Made by a program: the position numbers and the translations under genes. The notes beneath the pieces are model-generated. The model had not been told where the DNA came from, ran no database searches, and worked only from the letters and a program-made list of their open reading frames with translations. Positions 1 through 8,243 of a DNA stretch of 64,000 bases are shown in pieces (position 1 is the first letter of the stretch; each line of letters begins with the position of its first letter). Source of the stretch: Luteimonas_C sp035250245 (lineage in GTDB: Bacteria; Pseudomonadota; Gammaproteobacteria; Xanthomonadales; Xanthomonadaceae); assembly GCA_035250245.1 (NCBI GenBank), contig DATFFH010000031.1, forward strand, positions 1-64,000, read 5' to 3'.

Positions 1-717
1 GACACCGCTTCCGCCAGCCAGCCCGTGCCCTTGGGCGAGGGCGGCGTATCCGCGCCGGCCGCGCTGCCGGCTGAAACGCCAGCTTCCGCCGCTCCCTTGC
101 CGGCGCCGGCGGCCGGCGGCGACTACGCCGTGAACCTGGGCAGCTTCGCCAGCGCGGCGAATGCCGAGGGCGCCGTGCGTGCGCTCAAGCAAGCCAAGTT
201 GCCGGCCTATAGCGAACCGGCCACCGTCAACGGACGCAGCGGCTATCGCGTCCGTGTCGGCCCGTACGCCACACGCCCCGATGCGGAAGCCGCACGGCTG
301 CGCGCGCAGGAATTGCCGCAGGGCCTGCGCGGCAGCGTGGTCGTGCTCGATGCCGAACCGGTCGCCGCCGCCCCCAAACCCACAGAAACCAAGCCCGCCG
401 CGCCCAAGCCCGCTGTTGAAACCAAGCCCGCGACCCCATCTACGGTCCAGGCGCCCGCGACGGCGAAGCCGGCGGCCTCCGGCACCGGCTTCGCGGTGCA
501 ACTGGCGGCCTTCAGCAAGCCCGCGGACGCTAGCGCCTTGCGCGACCGTCTGCGCGCGGCCGGTTTCAGCGCGTTCGTCGAACAAGTGAAGACCGACAAG
601 GGCGCGCTGTCGCGCGTGCGCGTGGGGCCGGTGGTCGGCCGCGCCGAGGCGGACCAGCTCAAGGCGCAAGTGAAGGCTAAAACCGGGATGGACGGCATCG
701 TCCGCCCGCATCCGTAA
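1..717 (+). CDS. SPOR-domain cell-division protein (DedD-like), 5' end missing
   Basis: The frame is open from the first base, so the true start and any N-terminal membrane anchor lie outside the window. What remains is an Ala/Pro-rich linker followed by two SPOR-like repeats (about codons 40-105 and 155-230), each with the pattern of a short beta strand, GSF/AAF, helix and RVRVGP. They are separated by a second Pro/Lys/Thr-rich linker. SPOR domains bind denuded septal peptidoglycan in the periplasm. In many proteobacteria dedD lies upstream of purF, which fits here, although cvpA is not between them. The double SPOR arrangement is directly visible; the name DedD is inferred from context. Confidence 0.85.
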   Translation, partial: DTASASQPVPLGEGGVSAPAALPAETPASAAPLPAPAAGGDYAVNLGSFASAANAEGAVRALKQAKLPAYSEPATVNGRSGYRVRVGPYATRPDAEAARLRAQELPQGLRGSVVVLDAEPVAAAPKPTETKPAAPKPAVETKPATPSTVQAPATAKPAASGTGFAVQLAAFSKPADASALRDRLRAAGFSAFVEQVKTDKGALSRVRVGPVVGRAEADQLKAQVKAKTGMDGIVRPHP

Positions 718-762
718 TTCCGTCGTTCGTAACTGGCGCCGTATCGGCGCGGAGTAAGCATC

Positions 763-2235
763 ATGTGCGGCATCGTCGGCATCGTCGGCACCCATGAAGT
801 CGCAGGCGCGCTCTACGACGGCTTGACGGTGCTCCAGCACCGCGGCCAGGACGCGGCCGGCATCGCCACCGCCAACGGCACCCAACTGCGCGTGCACAAG
901 GGCAACGGCCTGGTGCGCGACGTGTTCGACGCCAAGGCGATGGCGCTGCTGGAAGGGCGGGTGGGCATCGCCCATTGCCGCTATCCCACCGCCGGCAGCG
1001 AAGGCAGCGACGAAGCGCAGCCGTTCTACGTGAATTCGCCCTACGGCATCGCGCTGGCGCACAACGGCAATCTGGTGAACACCGACGCGCTGCGCCGCGA
1101 GGTGTTCGAACAGGACCGCCGCAACGTCAACACCGAATCGGATTCGGAAGTGCTGCTGAACGTGTTCGCGCACGAGCTGGATACGCAGAAGTCGCTGACG
1201 CCCGATGCCGTATTCCGCGCCATCGAAGGCGTCAACCGTCGCGCGAAAGGCGGCTACGCGGTGGTCGCAACGGTGCTCGGCATCGGCCTGGTCGCGTTCC
1301 GCGATCCGCACGGCATCCGGCCGCTGGTGCTGGGCCGGCGTTCGACCGAGGCCGGCATGGAATACGCGGTGGCGTCCGAATCGGTGGCCCTGGATATCCT
1401 GGGCTTCGAACGCATGCGCGACGTCGCGCCGGGCGAGGCCGTCGTGGTTACCGCCCGCGGCGAGATCCACGCGCGGATCTGCGCGCAGGATCCGCAGCAC
1501 ACGCCCTGCATCTTCGAATACGTCTATTTCGCCCGTCCGGACTCGATGATGGACGAGATCTCCGTGCACAAGGCGCGGATGCGGATGGGCGTGACCCTGG
1601 GCGAGAAGATCCTGCGCGAACGCCCGCAGCACGACATCGATGTGGTGATCCCGATTCCCGACACCTCGCGCGACGCGGCGCTGGAAATCGCCAACCTGCT
1701 CGGCGTGAAGTACCGCGAGGGCTTCATCAAGAACCGCTACGTCGGCCGCACCTTCATCATGCCGGGGCAGGGCGAGCGGGCGAAGTCGGTGAAGCGCAAG
1801 CTCAACCCGATCCCGCTGGAATTCCGCAACCGGGTCGTGTTGCTGGTCGACGATTCCATCGTCCGCGGTACCACGTCCAAGCAGATCGTGCAGATGGCGC
1901 GCGACGCCGGTGCGCGCAAGGTCTATCTGGCTTCGGCCGCGCCGCCGGTGCGCTATCCGAATATCTACGGCATCGACATGCCTTCTTCGGAAGAACTGGT
2001 CGCGCACGGCCGCACCGAGAAGGAGATCGAGGAATTGCTGGGCTGCGACTGGCTGATCTACCAGGATCTGAAGGACCTGGAAGACGCGGTGGCCGGGCCG
2101 AAATTCCCGGGTCGCAAGTTCGACAGCTCCTGCTTCAGCGGCGAGTACGTGACCGGGATCGAGCCGGGCTATTTCGAACGCATCCAGCAGTTGCGCTCTG
2201 ACGAGGCGAAAAAGAAACGCCGCTTGGCGTCTTAG
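763..2235 (+). CDS. purF: amidophosphoribosyltransferase
   Basis: Catalyses the first committed step of purine synthesis, PRPP plus glutamine to phosphoribosylamine. The protein (490 aa) starts MCGIVG, so after Met removal Cys becomes the N-terminal nucleophile of the class II glutaminase domain. The phosphoribosyltransferase domain carries the PRPP loop VVLLVDDSIVRGTT near residues 361-374. Length and sequence are of the E. coli type, which lacks the propeptide and Fe-S cluster of the Bacillus type. A GGAG ribosome-binding site lies 9 bases before the ATG. It follows the SPOR gene after 45 bp and is probably cotranscribed with it. Confidence 0.97.
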   Translation: MCGIVGIVGTHEVAGALYDGLTVLQHRGQDAAGIATANGTQLRVHKGNGLVRDVFDAKAMALLEGRVGIAHCRYPTAGSEGSDEAQPFYVNSPYGIALAHNGNLVNTDALRREVFEQDRRNVNTESDSEVLLNVFAHELDTQKSLTPDAVFRAIEGVNRRAKGGYAVVATVLGIGLVAFRDPHGIRPLVLGRRSTEAGMEYAVASESVALDILGFERMRDVAPGEAVVVTARGEIHARICAQDPQHTPCIFEYVYFARPDSMMDEISVHKARMRMGVTLGEKILRERPQHDIDVVIPIPDTSRDAALEIANLLGVKYREGFIKNRYVGRTFIMPGQGERAKSVKRKLNPIPLEFRNRVVLLVDDSIVRGTTSKQIVQMARDAGARKVYLASAAPPVRYPNIYGIDMPSSEELVAHGRTEKEIEELLGCDWLIYQDLKDLEDAVAGPKFPGRKFDSSCFSGEYVTGIEPGYFERIQQLRSDEAKKKRRLAS

Positions 2236-2240
2236 CTTTT

Positions 2241-2312
2241 GTAGAGTCGAGCCTGCTCGACTGCTCTTCCTGCATGATGCGAGCAAAAGCAGTCGAGCAG
2301 GCTCGACTCTAC
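2241..2312. repeat. GTAG-REP inverted pair, family A
   Basis: Two head-to-head copies of a palindrome beginning GTAGAGTCGAGCCTGCTCGA flank a short spacer, so the whole unit can form a long hairpin. It lies between the purF stop and the DUF455 gene and could act as a terminator or mRNA stabiliser. Near-identical units occur at 8063, 37271, 39691, 54746, 61004 and 63901. Confidence 0.9.
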
Positions 2313-2341
2313 GGTTCGATGGGGCCTTTTTCGCTGGGGCG

Positions 2342-3157
2342 ATGGTGTTGGGCGCAAATAACCTCTTCGAAGCTGCGCATCGCTGCCTGCAGGCCGCCGC
2401 CATCGACGACAAAGTCGCGGCCACTTTCGCCGCGGCCGAAGCCTTCGCCCGCGGCGAACTCGCGATCGATCCCGCAGCGCCGCCGCCCGAAGCGATCCGC
2501 ATGCCCGGCCGCCCACTCAAACCGGCGCTGGTGCATCCGCGCGAATTGCCCAAACGCGGTTTCGGCACGGCGGAAGGCCGCGCGGCCTTCGTCCACTCCA
2601 TTGCCCACATCGAATTCAACGCCATCGACCTGGCCTGGGACGCGGTCTATCGGTTTCGCGGGATGCCGGCTGAGTACTACGCCGATTGGGTGAATGTGGC
2701 GAACGACGAAGCGCGCCACTTCGTCATGCTGCGCGAACGCTTGCATGCGCTGGGTCACGACTACGGCGATTTCGACGCCCACAACGGCCTGTGGGAAATG
2801 GCCGAGAAGACCGCGCACGATGGCTTGGCGCGAATGGCTTTGGTGCCGCGCGTACTCGAAGCGCGCGGCCTGGACGTGACGCCCGGCATGATCGTGAAAC
2901 TGCGGGCGTTGGGCGACGACGCCACGGCCGATATCCTGGAAGTCATCCTGCGCGAAGAAGTCGCGCACGTCGCCGCCGGGTCGCGTTGGTTCCGGTGGTT
3001 CTGCGATCGCGCCGGTGTCGAGCCTGAGCCGCGTTTCCGCGAATTGTTGGCCGAATACGCGCGCGCGGTGCTGCATGGCCCGTTCAACCTGGAAGCGCGC
3101 GCGGCGGCCGGCTTCGGCGAGGAAGAACTCAAGGCGCTGCAACAACTCGCCGGCTGA
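2342..3157 (+). CDS. DUF455 ferritin-like protein
   Basis: A 271-aa protein of the DUF455 family, which has the ferritin-like four-helix fold and is distantly related to the tRNA hydroxylase MiaE. Helical segments carry acidic/histidine pairs typical of a di-iron site: HIEFNAIDLAWD, NDEARHF and LREEVAHV. The biochemical role of the family is not firmly known. The ATG has only a weak GGGGCG upstream; the REP pair ends 29 bp before it. The gene is followed by another REP cluster and converges on lpxH. Confidence 0.88.
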   Translation: MVLGANNLFEAAHRCLQAAAIDDKVAATFAAAEAFARGELAIDPAAPPPEAIRMPGRPLKPALVHPRELPKRGFGTAEGRAAFVHSIAHIEFNAIDLAWDAVYRFRGMPAEYYADWVNVANDEARHFVMLRERLHALGHDYGDFDAHNGLWEMAEKTAHDGLARMALVPRVLEARGLDVTPGMIVKLRALGDDATADILEVILREEVAHVAAGSRWFRWFCDRAGVEPEPRFRELLAEYARAVLHGPFNLEARAAAGFGEEELKALQQLAG

Positions 3158-3164
3158 GGCTTTT

Positions 3165-3324
3165 GTAGAGCGGAGCTTGCTCCGCTGCTTTGATGGTCTC
3201 CTTCCCCTTCAAGGGGAAGGCCGGGATGGGGATGGGTTTGGAGTCGCGACGAAACCATCTCCACCCAACCCTCCCCTTGAAGGGGAGGGCTTAATAGCAA
3301 AGCAGTCAGCGAGTCGTGCTCTAC
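3165..3324. repeat. nested repeat: family A GTAG-REP pair enclosing a C-rich inverted pair
   Basis: The outer arms are diverged family A elements, starting GTAG at 3165 and ending CTAC at 3324. Between them sit two inverted copies of a different palindrome, ccttccccttcaaggggaagg at about 3200 and ctccccttgaaggggagg at about 3270. The left outer arm follows the DUF455 stop. The right outer arm reaches into lpxH and provides its TAG stop. Confidence 0.75.
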
Positions 3325-4040
3325 AAAGCGGAAAGCAGAGCGCCTTCGGGCGTCACGCGCAACACCGAACCTTGTTCGTACCAATCGCCCAGCACGATGC
3401 GCCGATTCCCGTAGATCTCATGCACCGCCGGCCGATGCGTATGGCCATGGATCAAAGTATCGATCCCGTAACGCTTGAACGTTTCGGCGACGGTGCGTGG
3501 CGTCACGTCGGTGATGGTTTCCATTGTCCCCGCATCGCGCAATTCGCCGGCGCGCGCCTTGCTGGCGGCGCGGGCTTTTTCGGCGAACGCCAAGCGTGCG
3601 GCCAAAGGCTGTGCAAGGAATTGCGCCTGCCAGGCCGGATCGCGAGTCTGCGCGCGGAACTGCTGGTAGACCACATCGTCCGTGCAGAGCAGATCGCCGT
3701 GCATCAGCAGCGTGGGGCGGCCGTAGAGCACGACCACCACCGGGTCCGGCAGGATCGCCATGCCGGCGCGACGCGCGTACTCCTCGCCGACCAGGAAATC
3801 GCGGTTGCCGCGGATGAAACTCACCGGCACGCCGGCGTCAGTCAACGAGCGCAACTTCTGCGCTACGAACGCGCCGGCTTCGGAAGGGTCGTCGTCGCCG
3901 ACCCAGGCTTCGAACAGATCGCCGAGGATATACAGCGCATCGGCGCTGCGCGCCTCGCCATCGACGAATTCGCCGAAGAGGCGGGTGATCTCGGGGCGGG
4001 CGGGGTCGAGGTGCAGGTCGGAGATGAACAACGTCGTCAT
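3321..4040 (-). CDS. lpxH: UDP-2,3-diacylglucosamine diphosphatase
   Basis: Hydrolyses UDP-2,3-diacylglucosamine to lipid X in lipid A synthesis, at the cytoplasmic face of the inner membrane. The 239-aa protein has the calcineurin-like metal motifs in order: DLH (D8, H10), GDLFE (D41), GNRD (N79), MHGD (H114) and HGHTH (198-202). The start at 4040 gives MTTLFISDLHLD, the usual N-terminus; the frame stays open far upstream but only as shadow sequence antisense to gltX. The TAG stop lies within the GTAG of the adjoining REP. Confidence 0.95.
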   Translation of the reverse strand: MTTLFISDLHLDPARPEITRLFGEFVDGEARSADALYILGDLFEAWVGDDDPSEAGAFVAQKLRSLTDAGVPVSFIRGNRDFLVGEEYARRAGMAILPDPVVVVLYGRPTLLMHGDLLCTDDVVYQQFRAQTRDPAWQAQFLAQPLAARLAFAEKARAASKARAGELRDAGTMETITDVTPRTVAETFKRYGIDTLIHGHTHRPAVHEIYGNRRIVLGDWYEQGSVLRVTPEGALLSAL

Positions 4041-4049
4041 CCACCCATT

Positions 4050-4175
4050 GTAGAGCGGAGCTTGCTCTGCTGCTTTTGCTCTTCGTAGGAGCGGCTTTAG
4101 CCGCGAGCTCTTTCCGTCAAATCGCGGGCATCGCAAGGGTTGAAGGGAAAAGCTCGCGGCTAAAGCCGCTCCTAC
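4050..4175. repeat. single family A GTAG-REP plus family B pair
   Basis: One family A arm (GTAG at 4050, ending near 4073) is followed by an inverted pair of family B, GTAGGAGCGGCTTTAGCCGC, running from 4085 to 4175. They fill the divergent space between lpxH and gltX and lie just upstream of the presumed gltX promoter. Confidence 0.85.
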
Positions 4176-4208
4176 GAAGAGCAAGAGCGCCGACCCGGCA
4201 GGGTCCGG

Positions 4209-4214
4209 TAAAAT
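4209..4214 (+). promoter_or_regulatory. possible -10 box of gltX
   Basis: TAAAAT lies 27 bases before the gltX ATG, in otherwise GC-rich sequence. No convincing -35 hexamer is seen, so this is tentative. Confidence 0.3.
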
Positions 4215-4241
4215 GGCGCCTTTCCAGCCTTTGGCGCCCGC

Positions 4242-5642
4242 ATGACCTGCCGCACCCGCTTCGCCCCCAGTCCCACCGGCTATCTGCACATCGGCGGCGC
4301 CCGCACGGCGCTGTACTGCTGGCTGGAAGCGCGTCGCCGCGGCGGTCAGTTCATCCTGCGGATCGAGGACACCGACCGCGAGCGCAGCACCCAGGCCGCG
4401 ATCGACGCGATCCTGCAGGCGATGGAGTGGCTGGGCCTGGATTACGACGAAGGTCCGATCTACCAGACCCATCGTCTGGACCGCTACCGCGAAGTCGCCG
4501 AACAGCTGGTCACCGCGGGCCATGCTTATTACGCCTACGAGACCAAGGAAGAGCTGGAAGCGATGCGCGAAGCGGCCATGGCCGCCGGCGAGAAACCGCG
4601 CTACAGCGGCGCGTATCGCGACCGCAACGAACCGTATCGCGAGGATCCTAACCGGGTCATCCGCTTCAAGAACCCGCAGGGCGGCACGGTCGTGTTCGAC
4701 GACAAGGTCAAAGGCCGCATCGAGTGGAGCAACGACGAACTCGACGACTTGGTGATCTTCCGTTCCGACGGCTACCCCACCTACAACTTCGCTGTGGTGG
4801 TGGACGATCTGGACATGCGGATCACTGACGTGGTGCGCGGCGACGACCACGTCAATAACACGCCGCGCCAGATCAACATCTACCAGGCGCTCGGTGCGCC
4901 GGTGCCGTATTTCGCGCACTTGCCGATGATCCTGGATCCGGATGGCGCGAAATTGTCCAAGCGAACCGGCGCGGCCGACGTGATGCAGTACCGCGACGAA
5001 GGCTATCTGCCGCATGCGCTGCTCAACTACCTGGTGAGATTGGGCTGGTCGCACGGCGACCAGGAGATATTCAGTGTCGAGGAGATGCAGCGCCTGTTCG
5101 ACCTGAAGGACGTCAACGCCAAGGCTTCGCGCTTGGATCCGGCCAAGCTGGGTTGGCTGAACCAGCAATACCTGAAGAACGACGACCCGAACGACGTCGC
5201 CAAGCATCTGGAATGGCATCTGCGCAACGAAGGCTACGATTTGACGGCCGGACCGAAACCCGCGGACGTCGTCGTCGCATTGCGCGACCGCGTGCAGACG
5301 CTGAAAGAAATGGCGGCGCGTGCGGCGGTCTGGTATCGCCCGCTGGAGCATTACGACGAAGCCGCAGTCGCCAAGCACCTCACCGCGGCGGCAGGCATGC
5401 CTTTGGCCGAAGCGCGGGAGCGATTGTCCAGGTTGCCGTCTTGGACCGCCGAGTCGGTCTCCGCCGCCCTGCACGAGACCGCCGAAGCGCTGGGCATCGG
5501 CATGGGCAAGATCGCGCAGCCGCTGCGGGTGGCGATCACCGGCACTCAAGTGAGCCCGGATATCTCGCATACGGTCTATCTGGCGGGGCAGAGGGCGGCG
5601 CTGGAACGCATCGATCGGGCTTTGCAACGCTTGGCGGCTTGA
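4242..5642 (+). CDS. gltX: glutamyl-tRNA synthetase
   Basis: Charges tRNA-Glu with glutamate. The 466-aa class I synthetase has the HIGH-type signature HIGG at 16-19 within FAPSPTGYLHIGG, and the KMSKS-type loop as KLSKR near residue 240. The C-terminal helical anticodon-binding region is complete, and length is normal. There is no strong Shine-Dalgarno sequence before the ATG, but the N-terminal motif fixes the start. It is followed after 31 bp by zur. Confidence 0.97.
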   Translation: MTCRTRFAPSPTGYLHIGGARTALYCWLEARRRGGQFILRIEDTDRERSTQAAIDAILQAMEWLGLDYDEGPIYQTHRLDRYREVAEQLVTAGHAYYAYETKEELEAMREAAMAAGEKPRYSGAYRDRNEPYREDPNRVIRFKNPQGGTVVFDDKVKGRIEWSNDELDDLVIFRSDGYPTYNFAVVVDDLDMRITDVVRGDDHVNNTPRQINIYQALGAPVPYFAHLPMILDPDGAKLSKRTGAADVMQYRDEGYLPHALLNYLVRLGWSHGDQEIFSVEEMQRLFDLKDVNAKASRLDPAKLGWLNQQYLKNDDPNDVAKHLEWHLRNEGYDLTAGPKPADVVVALRDRVQTLKEMAARAAVWYRPLEHYDEAAVAKHLTAAAGMPLAEARERLSRLPSWTAESVSAALHETAEALGIGMGKIAQPLRVAITGTQVSPDISHTVYLAGQRAALERIDRALQRLAA

Positions 5643-5673
5643 GTCCGAGCCTGCCCGGCACCATCATTCCGAC

Positions 5674-6162
5674 ATGGCCAGGAACGCCTGCACCGACCCC
5701 AAGCACCACGTTCACGATGCCCACGGCTTCGTGAGCGCCGTCGAGCGCGCCTGCCACGAGCGCGGCCTGCGTTTGACCCCGATCCGGGCGCGGGTGCTGG
5801 GCCTGATCGCCGATGGCGGCAAGCCGATCAAGGCCTACGACCTGCTCGATCAGGTGCGCAGCGGCGAGGGTGCCGGTGCCGCCGCGCCGCCCACCGTCTA
5901 CCGCGCGCTGGATTTTCTGCTGGCGAACGGCTTCATCCACAAGCTCGAATCGGTCAACGCTTTCGTCGCCTGTCATCATCCGAACACCGAACAGCATTCG
6001 GTGCCGTTCCTGATCTGCGACCGTTGCCATAACGCGGTGGAGTTGGAAGACGAGCACGTCGTCGCGCAATTGGACGAACGCGCCCGTGCGCTCGGCTTCA
6101 TGCCGCAGGCGCAGACCTTGGAAGTGCACGGCCTCTGCGCCGATTGCGCCCGCGCCGCTTGA
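5674..6162 (+). CDS. zur: Fur-family regulator, probable Zur
   Basis: A 162-aa Fur-family repressor. The winged helix (about residues 20-90) contains TPIRARVLGLI and PPTVYRALDFL. The C-terminal half has CDRC (115-118) and CADC (155-158), the structural zinc site, plus C100/H102 for the regulatory site. The short N-terminus before the helix, the CxxC spacing and the FVACHHP motif fit Zur (zinc uptake control) better than Fur. The TonB receptor with a His-rich loop at 8.2-10.4 kb, with a Zur-like site, is a plausible target. Confidence 0.85.
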   Translation: MARNACTDPKHHVHDAHGFVSAVERACHERGLRLTPIRARVLGLIADGGKPIKAYDLLDQVRSGEGAGAAAPPTVYRALDFLLANGFIHKLESVNAFVACHHPNTEQHSVPFLICDRCHNAVELEDEHVVAQLDERARALGFMPQAQTLEVHGLCADCARAA

Positions 6163-6175
6163 GTTTTTGCTTTTC

Positions 6176-6264
6176 GTAGGAGCGGCTTTAGCCGCGAGCT
6201 TTTTCCTCAATTACGGCAATGCTGCGATTTGAAGGTAAGAGCTCGCGGCTAAAGCCGCTCCTAC
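6176..6264. repeat. GTAG-REP inverted pair, family B
   Basis: Starts GTAGGAGCGGCTTTAGCCGC and ends with its inverted copy in CTAC. It sits between the convergent zur and MFS genes, so it may serve as a bidirectional transcription end. Confidence 0.9.
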
Positions 6265-6274
6265 GAAGAGCGGT

Positions 6275-7522
6275 TCACGCGGTCGCCGCAGCGCTGCGCA
6301 CGATCCGCGTTTCCCGTATCGGCAAATTCGCCACAGCGGCCAGCAGCGCCAGCGCGATGTCGGCATACCACATCCAGCTGTAGTCGCCGAAGCGCGAGAT
6401 CACCAAGCCGCCGACCCAGGCGCCGAAGAAGCCGCCGATCTGGTGCGAGAACAAGGTGAGCCCGAACAGCGTGCCCAGATAGCGCGGGCCGAACAGTTTG
6501 CCCACCAGTCCGGCGGTCGGCGGCACCGTCGCCAGCCAGGTCAGGCCCAAACCGGCGGCGAAGACGTAGAACACGATCGGCGTCGGCGGCGACACCAGAT
6601 ATAGCGCCACCATGACCGCGCGGCTCGCATACATCAGGGCCAACAAGGATTTCATCCGGTAACGCTGGCCCAACCAGCCTGCGGCCAGGCTGCCGCCGAC
6701 GTTGAACAGGCCGATCAGCGCCAAGGCGGTGGCCGATACGCTTTCCGGCAATCCGCACAGCGCGATTTCGCTGGGCAGATGCGTCACCAGGAATGCGATG
6801 TGGAAGCCGCAGGTGAAGAAACCCAGGTGCAGCAGCCAATAACTGCGGTCGCGCGCGGCGATCCGCAGCTGTTCGCGCAGGCTCATCTCGCCCGGAACCG
6901 CTGCGTTCGCGATGACAGGCCTGCTTGCGTTTGACGCCTCGTTCCGGCTGCGCAAGGGCCAAGCCAAGGGCAGCGTCGCCAGCGCAGCCACGGCCAGCGC
7001 CCACATACCGGCGACCCAGCCAGCGGCGCTGATCACCGCCTGCGCGAACGGCGCGAACAGGAACTGGCCGAACGAGCCGCCAGCGTTGATGACGCCCGCC
7101 GCCATCGAACGTTTCTCGACGGGCAGGCGCTGCGCGGTGGCGCCGATCAAAATCGAGAAACTGCCGGCGCCCGCGCCCGCGGCGACCAGCAAGCCGAGCG
7201 TGACCAGCAAGCCCCACGACGAACCGAGCACGGGCGTCAGCGCCATGCCCGCCGCCAACAAAATGCCGCCGGCCACCAGCACGCGGCCCGAGCCGCGCTG
7301 ATCGGCGATCGCGCCGAACAGCGGCTGCACCGCGCCCCAGACGAATTGGCCCACCGCCAGGGCGAAACTGATGTCGACGATGCTCAGCCCGGTGCTGGCG
7401 CCGATCGGTTTGACGAATAAACCGAGCGACTGGCGCACGCCCATCGTGATCATCAACATCGCCGAAGCGGCCAGGATCAGCGGCCACAGGTGGGTTTTGT
7501 GCTGCGCGGCGGCGTTGTTCAT
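6275..7522 (-). CDS. MFS transporter
   Basis: A 415-aa major facilitator with 12 predicted hydrophobic segments. It opens with HLWPLILAASAMLMITMGVRQSLG, and the loop after helix 2 reads FGAIADQRGSGR, the usual MFS motif A region. Substrate is unknown; the family includes organic-anion and drug exporters. The ATG at 7522 overlaps the TGA of the upstream MarR gene by 4 bp (ATGA), which argues for translational coupling and for control by that regulator. Longer starts in the frame lie inside the marR gene and are unlikely. Confidence 0.88.
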   Translation of the reverse strand: MNNAAAQHKTHLWPLILAASAMLMITMGVRQSLGLFVKPIGASTGLSIVDISFALAVGQFVWGAVQPLFGAIADQRGSGRVLVAGGILLAAGMALTPVLGSSWGLLVTLGLLVAAGAGAGSFSILIGATAQRLPVEKRSMAAGVINAGGSFGQFLFAPFAQAVISAAGWVAGMWALAVAALATLPLAWPLRSRNEASNASRPVIANAAVPGEMSLREQLRIAARDRSYWLLHLGFFTCGFHIAFLVTHLPSEIALCGLPESVSATALALIGLFNVGGSLAAGWLGQRYRMKSLLALMYASRAVMVALYLVSPPTPIVFYVFAAGLGLTWLATVPPTAGLVGKLFGPRYLGTLFGLTLFSHQIGGFFGAWVGGLVISRFGDYSWMWYADIALALLAAVANLPIRETRIVRSAAATA

Positions 7523-7962
7523 CGGCCGTCCTCCGCTTGCAGGCGCAGCATCGCGGCGTCGAGTTGGGCGTGCAGGCGCTGGGTAGCGGTATCGCCGATC
7601 GCGTTCTCGATTTCGTCCTGCGCCAGCCGCCAAAGCGGCTTGGCGCGTTCGATCGCGCGCCTGCCGGCGGCGGTAACGGTGACGACGCGGCGGCGCGCGT
7701 CTTCGCCCGGGGCGACGGCGACCCAGCCCGAGGCGACCAGCGGCTTCAAATCGCGGGTGAGGGTGGTGCGATCCATGCCCATCTCCTTGGCCAATTCGCC
7801 GATGCCGCGCGACTCGAGCCCGGCGCGGCGCAACAACGAGTACTGGTTGATGTTGAGTCCCGCTTCGGCCAGGCGGCGGTCGTAGCGTTGCGACATCAGC
7901 CGGCTCAGCTTGCGCAAGCGGAAGCAGGTGCAGGGCGTGGCGATCGGGGCGGGTTTGGCCAT
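7519..7962 (-). CDS. MarR-family transcriptional regulator
   Basis: A 147-aa winged-helix regulator with the recognition region MGMDRTTLTRDLKPL and a wing rich in Arg (GEDARRRVV). The N-terminal PCTCFRLRKL pair of Cys is seen in some thiol- or ligand-responsive members, but sensing is only a possibility here. Starts at 7962, 7968 and 8001 are all in frame. I prefer 7962 because a 12-bp palindrome at 7988-7999 would otherwise lie inside the gene. It is coupled to the MFS gene by a 4-bp overlap and probably represses the operon. Confidence 0.85.
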   Translation of the reverse strand: MAKPAPIATPCTCFRLRKLSRLMSQRYDRRLAEAGLNINQYSLLRRAGLESRGIGELAKEMGMDRTTLTRDLKPLVASGWVAVAPGEDARRRVVTVTAAGRRAIERAKPLWRLAQDEIENAIGDTATQRLHAQLDAAMLRLQAEDGR

Positions 7963-7987
7963 ATCCATGCGCTCGGCGTGGCTATAG

Positions 7988-7999
7988 GTGCATATGCAC
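7988..7999. promoter_or_regulatory. perfect palindrome, candidate MarR operator
   Basis: GTGCATATGCAC is a perfect 12-bp palindrome 26-37 bases before the preferred MarR start and is flanked by AT-rich bases. MarR proteins typically bind such sites over their own promoter. It has not been tested. Confidence 0.45.
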
Positions 8000-8062
8000 A
8001 TATCTTCCGCCGAAATGCAAGCGACGCCGTTTTGCGACTCTGTGGCAGGTCCGCCGGCTTTT

Positions 8063-8143
8063 GTAGAGTCGAGCCTGCTCGACTGCTTTTTAGCGGGTCG
8101 GTCAGCCGTGGGAGAAAAAGCAGTCGAGCAGGCTCGACTCTAC
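8063..8143. repeat. GTAG-REP inverted pair, family A
   Basis: Same family as the unit at 2241: GTAGAGTCGAGCCTGCTCGA and its inverted copy. It lies between the 5' end of the MarR gene and the 3' end of the TonB receptor. Confidence 0.9.
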
Positions 8144-8243
8144 AAAGCAAAAGAAAAGCCGGGCGGGGCCCGGCTGGAAGATCCGCAGCGACCCCGGTCG
8201 TGCATGAGGTCACGAAGCCGGAGCCGCTGCGGCGGGGGGAAGG

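Noticed and set aside
3321..5627. 768-codon frame containing lpxH
   Set aside because: Everything before codon 529 is antisense to gltX; lpxH is complete from 4040.
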